The notes: generated from the letters alone by a model not told the origin. 64,000 bases of DNA from Gautieria morchelliformis (GCA_015179125.1 WHVA01000249.1:62001-126000), one strand, 5' to 3'. Positions 41,292-52,740 are shown, counted from the stretch's first letter. Numbers and translations: made by a program.

Positions 41292-42627
41292 ATGTCAGAG
41301 ACACATGAAAATCCCATTGGTTGGGTTGACACTGAGCTCGCACAAGCTGAGCATGAAGCGGAAGAACAGATGAAGGCCTTGCAGGAAAAAGATGACTTGC
41401 GCAGGAGTGCAAAGAAGCTGTGGAGAAGAAGCGGGGGGAGGACACTGAAAAAGCTGAAGCGAAATGGAAGGCGTAGGCTGAAGCTGCATGGATAGCGGAA
41501 GAGGCTAAGAAAGCCAAAGAGGCTCGGAAGGCCGAAGAAGCTCAGAAAGCCGAGGAAGCGTGGGAGGCGGAGAAGCAGGCCTTGAAGGTGAAAGCCGACA
41601 AGGCTCGGAAAGCAATGGGGCCGGTTTTCGAACATGAGTGACAGTGGCTTTTGGATTTGCTGAGAGCTGAAACGATTCGACAAGCCAATGTGGATCAGAA
41701 TTACCACATCCCATCGCCCGAGCCAATTGTAGTGGATTTGGCAACCGCACAGGCGCTGATTCTGGCCATGAAGCATGCGGCCGAAAGAAATGCGGCAAGG
41801 CAAAGCCGAAAGCCTCAGGGTCATGGAAGCAGAAAATGACCGAGGAGTCAGACGAAGAGGAGTCTGAGGAAGAGGTGAGTCTTCGGGTCGGGTTGGTTCG
41901 GTTTCTTTTTTGACTTATGTTTTCTATCATTTAGCGTGAACCTTGCGATGCGTGCAGGCGTCGCCAGACCCAGTGTCTATGCAGGAGGAAAACTGCATGC
42001 CAGCAATGCGTGGACCGAAAGGTCGGGTGCAGCTTCCTGGATGGGAAGTGCAAACGAAAAGACGAAGATGCAACCGATGGACCGGGGCCAAAGAAGGCCA
42101 AAATGTCTCCGGTCAAGCCGTCGGGAGCCATACCGACGGTAGACATCCGTGCAGGGCCATTGGGAGTGGGGTTAAAACCCGATGGGTTTTCGGGAGCAGA
42201 AGTACCCCAAATGGTGAAGGATTTGCTGTCTCGTCAAAACGAGCATCTGGAGCAGAGCAATCACTTGCTCCAGGGAGTGTTGGATTTTGTGCAGCGGATC
42301 GAGCGGCATAATTCCAAGCTGAACAAGTGGCTCCACTTGTGGGCCACAGCAGCCGAGAACGTGTCCTTATGGATGGGAACAAGTTCAGATTGGGGTGGGT
42401 TCGATTTGGCTGGGGGTTCGGGTTCAGGTTCGGGGGGTGTGAAGGGGGAAAAGGGAGCGGAGGAGAAGGGTAAGGGGAAAGAAAAAGAGAGAGAGGAGAC
42501 AAAGGGAAAAGTGGGGGTGGGTTTGGTTTCGGATTTGGATTTGGAAGATGGGAGCGGGGAAGATGAGCAGAATGACAGGGGAAAGGATGCGGAGGCGGAT
42601 GAGGAAGAGACTATGGAAGCTAACTAA
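41292..42627 (+). pseudogene. Antisense Zn(II)2Cys6 / coiled-coil gene of Gyp-E
   Basis: It lies on the strand opposite to Gyp-E pol, beyond the chromodomain. ATG 41292 gives MSETHENPIGWVDTELAQAE, then a long Ala/Glu/Lys coiled coil (AEEAKKAKEARKAEEAQKAE) after a frameshift near 41405 and two stops. A 60-bp intron (GTGAGT at 41875, TTTAG at 41934) precedes the intact second exon (41935-42627). This has a zinc cluster, CDACRRRQTQC then CQQCVDRKVGC, the canonical C-x2-C-x6-C repeat of Gal4-type fungal DNA-binding domains. A basic stretch, a Leu-rich helix (EHLEQSNHLLQGVLDFVQRI) and a Gly/Glu-rich acidic C-terminus follow. It would be a nuclear DNA-binding protein. The first exon is broken; the second could still be translated. 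Confidence 0.7.
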
Positions 42628-42986
42628 GTTACTGTTTTTGTTTTTTTTTCTATCCTAATGTGAATCTTTTTTCTTGGTACTTTTTGTTTCGGGATTGGGA
42701 ACGGGAGTGAAATGACAGACAGAGAAAGGAGGGAAAGCCGAGAACTACAAGCGTAGCTATTAGGCAAAATGGCCAAGAATAAAAAATAGCAAAAGATTGT
42801 TTTTTGTTTCTTTGTCTAACTAAGAAAGTGACCATAAAATGAGTGAAAAGGAATGGGGAGCCGAAGCTCAGGTTCAAGGAACCCATGGTCCAGGCTTGGC
42901 AGGGTAGGCCGAGTGAAAGTCGGTCACGATCTCGGCCATGTGGCCGAGCTCGGACTCAAGGACCTATGATGTCTCTTCATCGGTAC

Positions 42987-44257
42987 TGTCAAGATTGGTT
43001 TTTAGGTGTTAATATCGTGTATTAGTGAACACAGTGAATTCCCGAATAACTTGTGCAAATAAGTATGCCGTTCGGCGAATAGGTGAACCAATAAATGTTC
43101 ACAAGATAAGAGGGCTGCCCGAGCGGAGCTCGCCCTATCTACAGTCGTAGCGAAATAGCCTGTGGCACTTGACGATGTAACGTACAAGGTGTCACGGAAG
43201 GGTTGGCTAAGTAGCGACAATCCCTTCGCCGGTGAAGGTGCTCCTTCGGAGCCCTTCGCCGTCAGCACAGAAAATAGTTTGAAGGCTAAGGTAACGACAA
43301 TGAAGTATGAGAACTCACCAGTGATGCCTAAGTCTTCTCCTGGTCAAAGATAGAAATCTCCAGGAAAAGGCTCAAGACGATGATCACAGCGAGGTCAAGT
43401 TTGCACAAGATGGACGACGTATGATAATTGAACTGGAGAATATACATGCGAATGTAAACTACTTATATCGAATGCTTGTAAGGCATCAGCGAATAGGAAA
43501 GAGGCCGTTGTGAGTCAGGGTTGGATAGGGGTGCGCAGTCATGATACTAAGTAGATGGAATAAACATACAATAGAGTGAGGGAAGAGTGCGAACATGAAA
43601 CGACGGAGAGTAAAGGTGACGAAGGCACTTATGTACAAAACCATGTCTTGGGACCCACATACATGCTACCCTGCACGGACTCTTCGTCTACTGGGTTGAT
43701 CCTGCACGACCTACGGAAGGGACGTCCTGTGAACACACTTTGGCCATATGAACACCCAAAGGGGCTGGATTAAGAAGATGATGGGGTTAGTGATGAACCA
43801 TCATGCCAGGTAAATGGTATCGATTGTATTTGATGGCGTGCCTGCTGGCGAAATGCGCGAGCAGCGAATAGCGGTTCAGAGAAATGCGAGGAAGGGCGAA
43901 CGGAGATGACATAGGGGAGAAGTGGTTGAAGTGGAGGGCGAAGCCAAGCGAACACGGGGGAGGAGTGGCGAAAGTGGAAATGGAGATAACAAGGTCCAGG
44001 AAATACACAAGTCATGACAGTCCGATCATAGGAACACCATCGAAAGAGGGTTGAGCAGAGGAGGTGATAGGCCCAGTGATGACTGCCAAGTCAGTCCAAG
44101 GACATCGATCGTGCTTCGACGGCATGGCTATGGTAAATGGCGCGAACAGCGAGGATCGGTTGCCGAACACAGCAAGGGCAATCGGAATGAACACGAAAGT
44201 GGAGTGAGAAATGGGAGAACAGAGCATCTGAGTATGGGAAATAAATGCGTCATGACA
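42987..44257 (+). mobile_element. Family X LTR plus partial second LTR (collapsed element)
   Basis: A full LTR (42987-44019, TGTCAAGATTGG...GTCATGACA) is followed directly by the last ~235 bp of a second copy (44020-44257, ending GCGTCATGACA). The pair is flanked by the duplication GGTAC (42982-42986 and 44258-44262). This is best read as a complete LTR element that has lost its interior and most of one LTR. Removing it restores the Gyp-E chromodomain frame (YEGT|DEETS). Confidence 0.8.
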
Positions 44258-45437
44258 GGTACCTTCATAACCAGCCCAACAGACAAGGTACAGGAGGTTA
44301 CAGGGTCTATGGCGTCGGTCAATCTTGGAATCAAGAATTTTGGAAATCTCGTACTCTGTCTCACCATCAATCTCGACTGGAGGCGGGGGAGACTGAACCC
44401 GGTTTGGGATGGTATTTGGGATTGCGGGTTCGAGCATGGAGACATGAAAGACCGGGTGGACTGCCCGAAGGTTATCAGGGAGGTGTAGAATGTAAGCTCA
44501 GGATCCAGCCTGGCCAATAATCTCAAAGGGACCGAGGTACTTCTCAGCCAGCTTCTTCGAGGGCCGGGTTGTCCGGAAGAACTGCGCTTTTACAAACGCT
44601 GAGGATCCTATTGCGAACTTGGGAGCAGGAGCGCGACGCGCGTTGGCCAAGACCTGATACCGAGATTGAGCGGATTTAATATTTGCTCTTTCAGGGCAGC
44701 GTGAAGCTGGTCAAGGTCAACTGCGAAGTCTCAGGCTCGGGAGGATGTGAGGTCCCATTCAGGGTGAACCGTGAGGTTCAGGTTGTATCCTTTGTTGGCA
44801 AAGAAGGGTGATATGCCTGTAGTTGCACTGGGAGCATTGTTATACGCAAACTCGGCTAGTGGCAGCAATTAGGACCAGTTGTCCTGCTGATAATTGCAAT
44901 ACACACGGAGATACTGTTCCAGAGTTTGGTTGACACGTTCGGTTTGACCGTCACCTTCGGGATGGTATCCCAAGGTGAAATGCAGTTTCATGTAGAGAGC
45001 CTTGCCCAGGGAATGGAAAAAGTGTGAAACGAATTCCGAACCTCGGTCGGATGTCACATGGCTAGGGACACCGTGGTTCGAGAAAACATGCAAGACCAAC
45101 AGGCGGGTGAGGTCTGCAGATGTGACCATGTCATAGGTCGGGATGAATATGCTCTGTTTGGTTAAGCGTCAAACTACTACAAGGATTGCAGTGAATCCCG
45201 AAGACACCGGCAACTGCTCAATGAAATCCATGGAGATGGAATTCCAAGGTTGCTCGGGTATCGGAAGCTGCTGCAGGGAGCCGTAAGGCCAATGACACTG
45301 TGACTTTGAACGCAAGCAGGTGGTGCAGGGCTTGCAAAGTTGATGACAAAAGACCAAAGTGCAGGCCATGTGTATTCCCGTCTAATGAGTTCTAAGGTCT
45401 TGTTTTGACCGAAATGTCCCAAGAGTACATGATCATG
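44258..45437 (-). pseudogene. Gyp-E integrase core and chromodomain start
   Basis: Blocks on the minus strand: HVLLGHFGQNKTLELIRREY with the zinc-binding His, [23 protein letters not shown] (first Asp), HVTSDRGSEFVSHFFHSLGK (second Asp), YHPEGDGQTERVNQTLEQYL (Glu), then the C-terminal fold. NTIPNRVQSPPPPVEIDGETE and EYEISKILDSKI open the chromodomain, which continues at 42986-42880 beyond the family-X LTR with one TAG stop. Several frameshifts are present. Confidence 0.8.
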
Positions 45438-46090
45438 TGTTACAACTGTGCAGTTCCGATTTCCGCCACTCAGTTCCGCACACATTCCGACCCTCCGATA
45501 GTTCCGATATTCCGCCCCTTGTTTTACTTCCTTGTTCTTTTGACTCTATTACTCGGACCCACCGAACCCGTTTCACAGTACAGCACAACCATATGTCCAG
45601 TCCACCTTGTAGTTTCGTTGACAGATATGTTTTCTGACCCCTTGTTCTTTTGCCATTGTTTTACCTCACCCTGAACCCCCCTTGTAGTCCCCTTGTTCCC
45701 AATTAGTTAGTTACCCTGTATGTCTATCCTACTTCCGCTCTCTCTGGAATTTGCTTAGTACTACACCCTTACATGTTGTCTCAGCTCTTTGTATAAAAGC
45801 CTCTCATGTATGTCTGTTATTCTGCAATCAGATAATCACCTTCAATACTTGATTTCCTTCACTCTATCTCCTGTTCTTAGCATAGCGAGTTTAGCAAGAC
45901 CTCTGTCTCTCCGCCTTCCACCTTCTGACTCAATTCCAACTCAAGTTCCGACTTATCTTTAGTTCCATACTTTCCGACTTCCGACCCGCATTTTGAAATA
46001 CTTAGGACGATAGTTTATTGGGGGCGCAACACATAAGTTGAAGCCATTGTCCTTTCCAGTTCCAACTTGCGGAAATCACGATACATAACA
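45438..46090 (+). mobile_element. Solo LTR of the Gyp-A family in Gyp-E
   Basis: 653 bp, TGTTACAACTG...ATACATAACA, flanked by the duplication TCATG (45433-45437 and 46091-46095). It carries the same TATA region (TTTGTATAAAAGCC) as the 5' LTR at 56812. It splits the integrase of Gyp-E just before the zinc finger. Confidence 0.9.
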
Positions 46091-46095
46091 TCATG

Positions 46096-47084
46096 TTTGT
46101 ACTGGAGTACTCGGGGCCGGAGATTGTCGGCATCCAGAACATATATGCGGCCATTGAGGCGGAGGAAACCGTCCTCGGTTTGCGTCCATCTCGGGTCAGA
46201 ACTATCGCCGAGATGCTTAGCGGCTATGGGATCAGATACCAGGTTGGCTAATATGTCAGCATGAAGCTTCTCAGAGTCCATCACAATGCTCACCCGGAGA
46301 ACGGGTTCAAGCAGACAAGTTGCCCGGAGGCATTCCAACAGTTGTTGATTAGTGAAAATTGGTCAGAAGTTTTGCAGGTTGACTGAGCCGTAGTCATTAC
46401 CTCCCTCTTTAAGGTAGACATCCCATCGTCTAGTTAGAGTGTCAGGTTTTGTACCAAGCTTTCTGGGACGGAACCGAATAATGAGGTTAAACTGCGAGAG
46501 GAATTTGGACCAGCGGGCTTGTCATCGGGTTAGCAACTTTGTGGTGGCAAAATGCTCCAAGTTTTTATGATCAGTGACAATGTTGATAGGGGAGCTGGAG
46601 CCCTCCAAATAGTGTCTCCAACGTTGAAATGCTTCAAAAATTGCCAGTAGCTCTTTATCATGGACATTGTAATTTAGTTCGGCACCAGAAAATGTTCGGG
46701 AATGGAAAGCGACCGGGTGAGGACGCCTTCATCATCGAACAAGGACAAGATTGCGCTGAGGGCATAATCCGAGGCATCAATTTCCACGACCATAGGCCAG
46801 TCAGGAATCCAATGTGACAGGATCGGAGCCAAAGTGAAAGCTTCTTTGAGGTGGTTGAAAGACTTTCGGCATTCTTCGGTAAACGCCCAAGGGGTGCCTT
46901 TATGGGTAAGCCAGGTTAGGGGGACCGTGATATCGGAATAGTTATAAATAAAGTGGCGGTAAAAATTGGCAAAGCCAAGGAAGGACTGTATGTCTTTTAC
47001 CTTCCGAGGTTCGGGCCAATCACGGATTGTCTGAACTTTGTCTTCGGACATGGTAAAGCCGTTGGCCGACAGCATATACCCTAA
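46096..47084 (-). pseudogene. Gyp-E RT end, RNase H and start of integrase
   Basis: It begins at the deletion junction with GYMLSANGFTMSEDKVQ, continues [20 protein letters not shown], then RNase H ([46 protein letters not shown]) and the linker to integrase (VLDADNLRPRVLQYKHD). The RT catalytic Asp pair lay in the deleted part. Confidence 0.8.
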
Positions 47085-47801
47085 GAATTACTACCGAAAC
47101 AGACAAATCAAGGGGGATGACATAAAAGTCTACAGAATGGGTGTGACCATCGGGGAAATGGATAAGTAGCTCTACAGCTTCAGTAATTACCGAATTTGTA
47201 CTACCATCAAACAAATGGAGCGGGCTCGGATCTACGGATCCGGTTTTCAGACTATTTCTACTTACAAAAACGGATTCAATGAAACAATGAGTAGAACTGG
47301 AATCTACTAGGGCTTTAAACATTTGGCTGGGGAGCAGAGATGAGGATAAACTAACTAGAAGAGAATTCGGGGAACAGAGAGCAGAAGCATTGATTCTTAC
47401 CTCCAGCCGAGTCAACGTGACCCTCAGTATGTGTGGAGGCCGTAGGGCCGCTGAATATTTTTTTGTGCCCGAAGCCAAGCTATCAGCTTTATCATTGGAC
47501 GTCTTCCTGTCAGAAGCCGTGGCTGCCCAGGCCGACATGGCTCTCGGACACTCCTTCGCACGGTGGCCACTCTGCGCACATACTAAGCAAAGGTTGTTAT
47601 CCATGTGGCGCTGGCATTCTGCAGGCGTGAGTTTGCCATCCTTGCTGAGTCTGTCTGGTTCTGGTTTTTTCTGACCCTCAGACTGATTATTCCCTTTTGG
47701 CTTGTCCTTGCCTTTGCCTTGGTTATTACCGGCATTGGCGTTGGAGTTGCCGGAACCTTGACCTTGATGTCGGTCGTTGCTCTGGGAGCCTCAGTTTTGG
47801 T
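47085..47801 (-). pseudogene. Gyp-E Gag C-terminus and protease
   Basis: An Asn/Gln/Gly-rich linker is followed by a zinc knuckle (CLVCAQSGHRAKEC). The protease follows, with ALVDSSSTHCFIESVF, where the usual DSG triad reads DSS, and HLFDGSTNSVITEAVELLIHF. The protease stops at SVSVVI, and the sequence jumps directly into the end of RT. The deletion has short sequence identity at its ends (a GGGTAT-like motif at the LGY codons). Confidence 0.75.
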
Positions 47802-48520
47802 TGTTATGATATTCAAGTAACGACGTTAATGATATCACTCAGATCCGAACCTAAAAATATACTGACGTCACCGAACCATACAATCCCCACAATCCATGCC
47901 CGTGTCCACACGCAGACACATAGAAATATCCCCGAATCTCCTGACTCGCATATACGCGACGCCGGACCAATACATTATCACGCACGCGCACAGGACACAC
48001 CAAGTCGATCAGCATCACATTACAAATGTCGATCCCATCAATCTCGATTGAGAAACCGACCCGGAATACAAATGCCCGCTTAGGCACCAATTCAATTGCG
48101 ACCGAGACACGATATGCATCCGATCGTCCCTGAGCGGCTCAAGCCGTAGCTCCATCATTTCCCCTATACCTCGCACACATGTCCTTCCACACCATCGTCT
48201 TATCCACAACAAATCCTTAGCATTCCCTTGTAGTATTCATTCGAGAGTTCACTCCAGACTATGCTCCACACCCCCCTATCTCTATGTCACATACCGTATG
48301 AATCGTATCAACGCCGAGTCCCTTCCAGTAGTTAAATAGTACGAACAAATGTAACTGTAAAAGAAGAATAACAATAGTTTTACCTCTCCACCGTCTCAAG
48401 ATTCCTGATCGAAATAGTCCCCGTAGTATAAGCAATCCTCTCAGAATTCAGACCTCTACTCGATTCAGCTTCACTCGAGGCTTGAATAAAACCCAAACAC
48501 ATTTATATCAACTCTTATCA
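47802..48520. mobile_element. Solo LTR in the Gyp-E Gag
   Basis: 719 bp, TGTTATGATATTC...CAACTCTTATCA on the plus strand, flanked by the duplication TTGGT (47797-47801 and 48521-48525). It is non-coding, with AATAAA near 48487 on the plus strand. The 5-bp duplication and TG...CA ends support an LTR; no second copy is in the window. Confidence 0.75.
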
Positions 48521-48525
48521 TTGGT

Positions 48526-48655
48526 TGGCTGACTTGTTGTTCTTGGCCTTGGGTTTGGGAGCGGAATGAGTCTTGCGAGAGAGTTCACCGCGACGTTCCC
48601 AATACCTCTGGTCAATTTTCTGAATGAGGTCTCGGAGGTCGTCAAGGGTTCGGGA
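48526..48655 (-). pseudogene. Gyp-E Gag remnant
   Basis: A short minus-strand piece reads RTLDDLRDLIQKIDQRYWER and ends in a Lys/Asn-rich stretch. It matches the Gag segment LRNLAQSIESRYWERHSEI of Gyp-A. It joins the Gag linker at 47801 once the solo LTR is removed. Its upstream border near 48656 meets Gyp-C sequence. Confidence 0.7.
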
Positions 48656-49387
48656 AATAAACGGAACACAAGACAGAAGGATGCCGAAGGCTAGGAGAAG
48701 TTCAGGGGCCACCAACAACACACATGCAATAATGCACACTGCAATAAAGCATGTGATTGGTGTTCACTTGACATCACCCCCCCTCTAGAATGCAGCGACC
48801 CAATGCATGAAGTCCCACAGGTGGAACAGGGATGCGATTCTGAAAGGTGACAGCCTCCAAGGAGTGAATGTGATGAGGGGCACCCAGATGCGAACGGTAG
48901 AAGTCGGCAATGAGGTCAGGAGCTTGGACATCGCCCTCATTTTCCCAAGAATTATCTTCATAGCCATACCCCTTCCACTTGATGAGGAACTGGAGGCAAT
49001 TTGCTCGCATGTGACTGTCTAACACCTGTTCGACTTCAAAGTGCTCATCACCCTCTCTAAGGATGGGTGGAGGTGGTGGGGATGGTCGCCGACCCGGGAT
49101 TGGATCGGATGGGGCAGGAGTGAGCTTAATGACAGGGAAAACGGGGTGGAGGTGACTCAGAGACCTCAGGAGACGGAGACGGTAGGCTTGTGGCCCAACT
49201 TGGCGTTCGACAATGTAGGGGCCAAGTTGCCAATGAGCTAGCTTTTTCAATGGACGGGTGGTGTGTATATCACTTGCAAGGTAAACCTTGTCACCCGGCG
49301 AAAATGTAGGTGCTGGCTCACGTCGGCGATTATAGTATGTCGCCATATCCTCCTTCGACTTTGTGGCGTAGTCGACGATTTCTGATG
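48656..49387 (-). pseudogene. Gyp-C integrase C-terminus with chromodomain, fused to Copia RT
   Basis: The frame (stop at 48774) runs from the Copia RT without interruption into EDMATYYNRRREPAPTFSPG, PLKKLAHWQLGPYIVERQVG, SHLHPVFPVIKLTPAPSDPI and a chromodomain (HFEVEQVLDSHM ... LQFLIKWKGYGYEDNSWE ... LIADFYRSHLG). This is the C-terminal end of a Gyp-C-type polyprotein. It is followed by a polypurine tract (GAGGGGGGGTGATG, about 48772-48785) and perhaps LTR sequence to 48656. The Copia-Gypsy junction is near codon position 49387. Confidence 0.75.
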
Positions 49388-50257
49388 TAGAAGTGGAGGC
49401 TCGAAGTTCGACGTTTGGGTCCATTGGAGAATTTACTGTATGTCCAGGTGTTATTTCGAATCGTTTGGCGATAGTGTTAATGAATGCTGGCTGGGAGATA
49501 TGTATGGTGCCGCGTTCTTGATTCCTGATGATCTGGATGCCAAGTAGTCGTGTTGGATCTCCCAAATCCTGTATGTCAAAGCTCCCCCTGATGTCTCTGA
49601 TCATCCTCTCCATTGTGGTCAATGAGTTCGATGCTAGAAAGCCGTCATCCACATACCATCCTGCAATTTCGATGTTATCTCCTTCCCCGAATCTGAAAAA
49701 TATCGTTCTGTCCACTTCTCCTGCTTTGAACCCCAATTTCTCCATTTCCTCTCTCAGAATCCCGTGCCACACTCTCCCCAATTGTTTGAGTCCATATATT
49801 CCTTTATTCAATTTGCAGACCAAATTTTCCTCTCCCTGTTTGACGAATCCTTCCGGCTGTCACATGTACACAGTGTCGTCGAGTTTTCCGTTTAGGTATG
49901 CTCCTTTTACGTTGATGTGTCATAGCTCTAGGTTGTATTTGGTTGTGAGAGCGAGTATGAGTCGAATTGAGGTGAGTCGAATGGTGGGGGAATATGTTTC
50001 TTGGAAGTCAACCCCTGGGACTTATGAGTATCCCTGCGCAACGAATCTTGCCTTGAACTTATCTACTTCTCCTAGATTATCCCTCTTCACTCTGAATGTC
50101 CATCTGCTTCCTACGATGTTTGTCCCTTCTGGTCTCTCGGTTAGTTCCCATGTTTTGTATCCCATCAATAGGTCATATTCGTCCTGACATGCTTTCCTCC
50201 ATTTTTCTGTGTCCTTCAGCTTCATCGCCTCTCTGTAACTCGCCAGTTCATCCTCTG
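49388..50257 (-). pseudogene. Ty1/Copia RT fragment
   Basis: Minus strand: SYREAMKLKDTEKWRKACQD, GYKTWELTERPEGTNIVGSR and KARFVAQGYS open the RT (50257-50022). After damage, LNKGIYGLKQLGRVWHGILR and IAGWYVDDGFLASN give the catalytic YVDD, followed by FDIQDLGDPTRLLGIQII. The frame passes at 49387 into Gyp-C integrase. Near 50257 it abuts the plus-strand Gyp-C Gag. RNase H is absent. Confidence 0.8.
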
Positions 50258-50975
50258 CCACGACCTGGAAGGATTTCATTGAAGCATTTCGCCAGCAGTT
50301 CTATCCCCTACATGAGGCCACCGATGCAATGAATCAACTGGAATCACGCCAGTACCACCAGGGCAAGCGTTCAGTTGACGAATACGTCGATGGGTTCAAA
50401 GAGCTGGTTGAGAAGGCTGAATACACAGATGGGAGATCAATTGTGATGAAGTTCCATCAAGGTCTCGAACCTGTGATCTAGAGTCGCATTGCATTGATGT
50501 TGGATGGCAGGCCAAAGGACGATGACCCTTCTGCATGGTATGGAGCGGCGAGAACAGTTGCACTCACACGTGCGGCCAATGAAGTGTTCCAGGGACCTAG
50601 GGTGACAAACGGTGGCCCTCCCCCGCCGCCAGTTTTTCACAAGGCAGGTGAATCACATACCAGGTTCACCAGTCAACTCCATTCGATGCCAGTGATAATG
50701 CCAGTGCCCACACCCCTTCCAACTGCCTCTGGACCCACTCCAATGGATGTGGACGCCGCGAAAAAGCGATTCCCACAGCCACTCACCTGTCGGTGCTGCG
50801 GGAAGGTCGGACATTTCACGTGAGAATGCCCCCAGGCCTATGATGTCTGCTACATGACAGCTGATGAGTGTGAGGAGCTGCTGGAGCACTGGATGGTCAC
50901 TGCAGATGTGCGAGATGTCACTGAGGAAGAGGTTGAGAAGGATGACGTGGAGGATTTTGTGTCGCGCAGCGAGTG
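50257..50975 (+). pseudogene. Gyp-C Gag
   Basis: TTWKDFIEAFRQQFYPLHEA opens the recognisable Gag core. QYHQGKRSVDEYVDGFKELV and DGRSIVMKFHQGLEPVI follow, then a Pro-rich linker and the zinc knuckle CRCCGKVGHFT*EC, in which a TGA replaces one residue. It ends in an acidic tail (TEEEVEKDDVEDFVSRSE). There is another TAG stop near 50479. The N-terminus is missing. Confidence 0.8.
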
Positions 50976-50979
50976 AGAG

Positions 50980-52740
50980 ATGTGCCCTCGCTGCCCCTGT
51001 CCAATCTCTTTGCTGCCCTGTCAATAGCCCCAGATACTGAAGATACAATTCACGTGCCGGAAACTGGGTCACACGCAGCAAGTGATAAAGACACATCAAC
51101 CGACCACATTCTAAAAGGTCTTTCACCACGATTGAAGCGTTGGGAGGGAGCCCTTCCCAAGCACTTCGTGGTTGCATCTGTTACAGTGGTGCAACTGGGT
51201 TGTTCATCGACAGCGAATTTGTCGCCACTGAGAAGTTAACCATGCGATCACTGACACACCCTGCCCCTGTGTACAATGTTGATGGCACCCCCAATGAGGG
51301 TGGAGCAATTCGCAATGTTGTTGATGTCATCCTGCGATTCCACAACCACTCCGAACGTGCTGTCTTTGCCATTACGAACCCTGGGAAGCACAAGATGATC
51401 CTCGGGTATCCATGGCTCCAGGAGCACAACCCAGAGGTTAACTGGCGAACGCAGGAGGTGACACTGAGTTGATGCCCTGCACAGTGTCACACCTGCAGAG
51501 TGACACTGTGGGAAGAGCGGAAAGAGGAGGCGAGGATACGTGCATGCCGCATGGGCCCTCTGCCCCAGATGGTGGAAGAGGAAGAGAGTGACACCGAAGA
51601 AGATTAGCCAGGTGACATTGAGCCCCTTCTGGAGCCAGGCAACTGCCTGTTTGCAACTGTGTCCATGCCCAATGTACCTGTACCCATTATTGAAGCCACC
51701 ACAACCACTTCGCAGCACCTAGCAGAAAAGGCCCTTCGCAGTGTACTCCCAGCGGAAAAGGAACTCATCCCTCCGTACCTCTGTGACTTCGAGGATGTTT
51801 TCGCTAAAGAGTCCTTTGATTCACTTTCCGAATGCAGGACATGGGACCATGCGATTGAGCTTGAGCTGGGAGCCAAGCCATCTGCATGCAAGGTTTACCC
51901 ACTTGCCCAGTGAACAGTTGCAGCTGGATGAATTCCTGCAGGAAAACCTGCGCACTGGTCACATTCGCCCTTTGAAATCGCCTATGGCCAGCCCAGTGTT
52001 CTTCATCAAGAAGAAGGATGGGTCACTGCGACTGGTCCAGGATTATCGCGTGCTCAATGCCATGACAGTGAAGAACCACTACCCCCTTCGCATCATTTCC
52101 GAGCTCATCGTGCAGCTTCGTGGAGCAAAATACTTCACCAAGCTAGATGTGAGATGGGGTTTCAAAAATGTGCGGATAAAGGATGGCGATGAGTGGAAGG
52201 CTGCATTCCGCACTAATCACAGCCTCTTTGAACCCCTCGTCATGTTCTTTGGGCTCACAAACAGTCCTGCGACATTTGCGACATTCCAAACCATGATGAA
52301 TGATATCTTCCAAGACCTCATCATGGAAGGGCATGTGTGTGTGTACCTGGATGACATCCTGATCTTCACTGACACTCTTGAGGAGCATTGCCGACTTCTG
52401 CGAATAGTCCTTGAGTGCCTATAGCAGCACAAGCTCTATCTTCGCCCTGAGAAATGCAAATTTGAGCGAACGAAGATTGAGTACCTTGGGCTCATTGTGT
52501 CACATGGGAAGGTGGAGATGGACCCCATCAAGCTCGCAGGTGTCATGGACTGGACAACCCCAGCAAATCGCAAAGAGGTGCAGGCCTTCCTGGGATTTGC
52601 CAACTTTTATCGCCGGTTCATCGAGGGCTTCTCACATCATGCGCGACCCCTGTTCGAGCTCACCAAGAAGGATGTACAATGGTCATGGGGTGATCGTGAA
52701 CAGCAGGCATTTGATGGACTAAAGCGGTGATTCACATCAA
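50980..52740 (+). pseudogene. Gyp-C protease and reverse transcriptase
   Basis: The protease is shifted out of frame at its active site (near 51190) and continues with TGLFIDSEFVATEKLT-like sequence, PAPVYNVDGTPNEGGAI and MILGYPWLQEHNPEVNW. The RT shows GHIRPLKSPMASPVFFIKKK, DYRVLNAMTVKNHYPLRIIS, TKLDVRWGFKNVRI (first Asp), FFGLTNSPATFATFQTMMN, VYLDDILIFTDTLEEH (YxDD) and QAFLGFANFYRRFIEGF. A short duplication (TFAT) sits in the PATF motif. Stops lie near 52421 and 52730. Confidence 0.85.

Larger units (their letters stand above)
42880..48655 (-). mobile_element. Ty3/Gypsy chromovirus-type element (Gyp-E), truncated at both ends
   Basis: Minus-strand order: Gag remnant (48655-47560), protease, end of RT, RNase H, integrase and chromodomain. 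The antisense gene follows at 41292-42627. Internal damage: a solo LTR in Gag (47802-48520), a deletion from protease to the RT end (junction near 47085), a Gyp-A-type solo LTR in integrase (45438-46090) and a family-X LTR remnant in the chromodomain (42987-44257). Neither LTR of the element itself is present. Confidence 0.8.
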
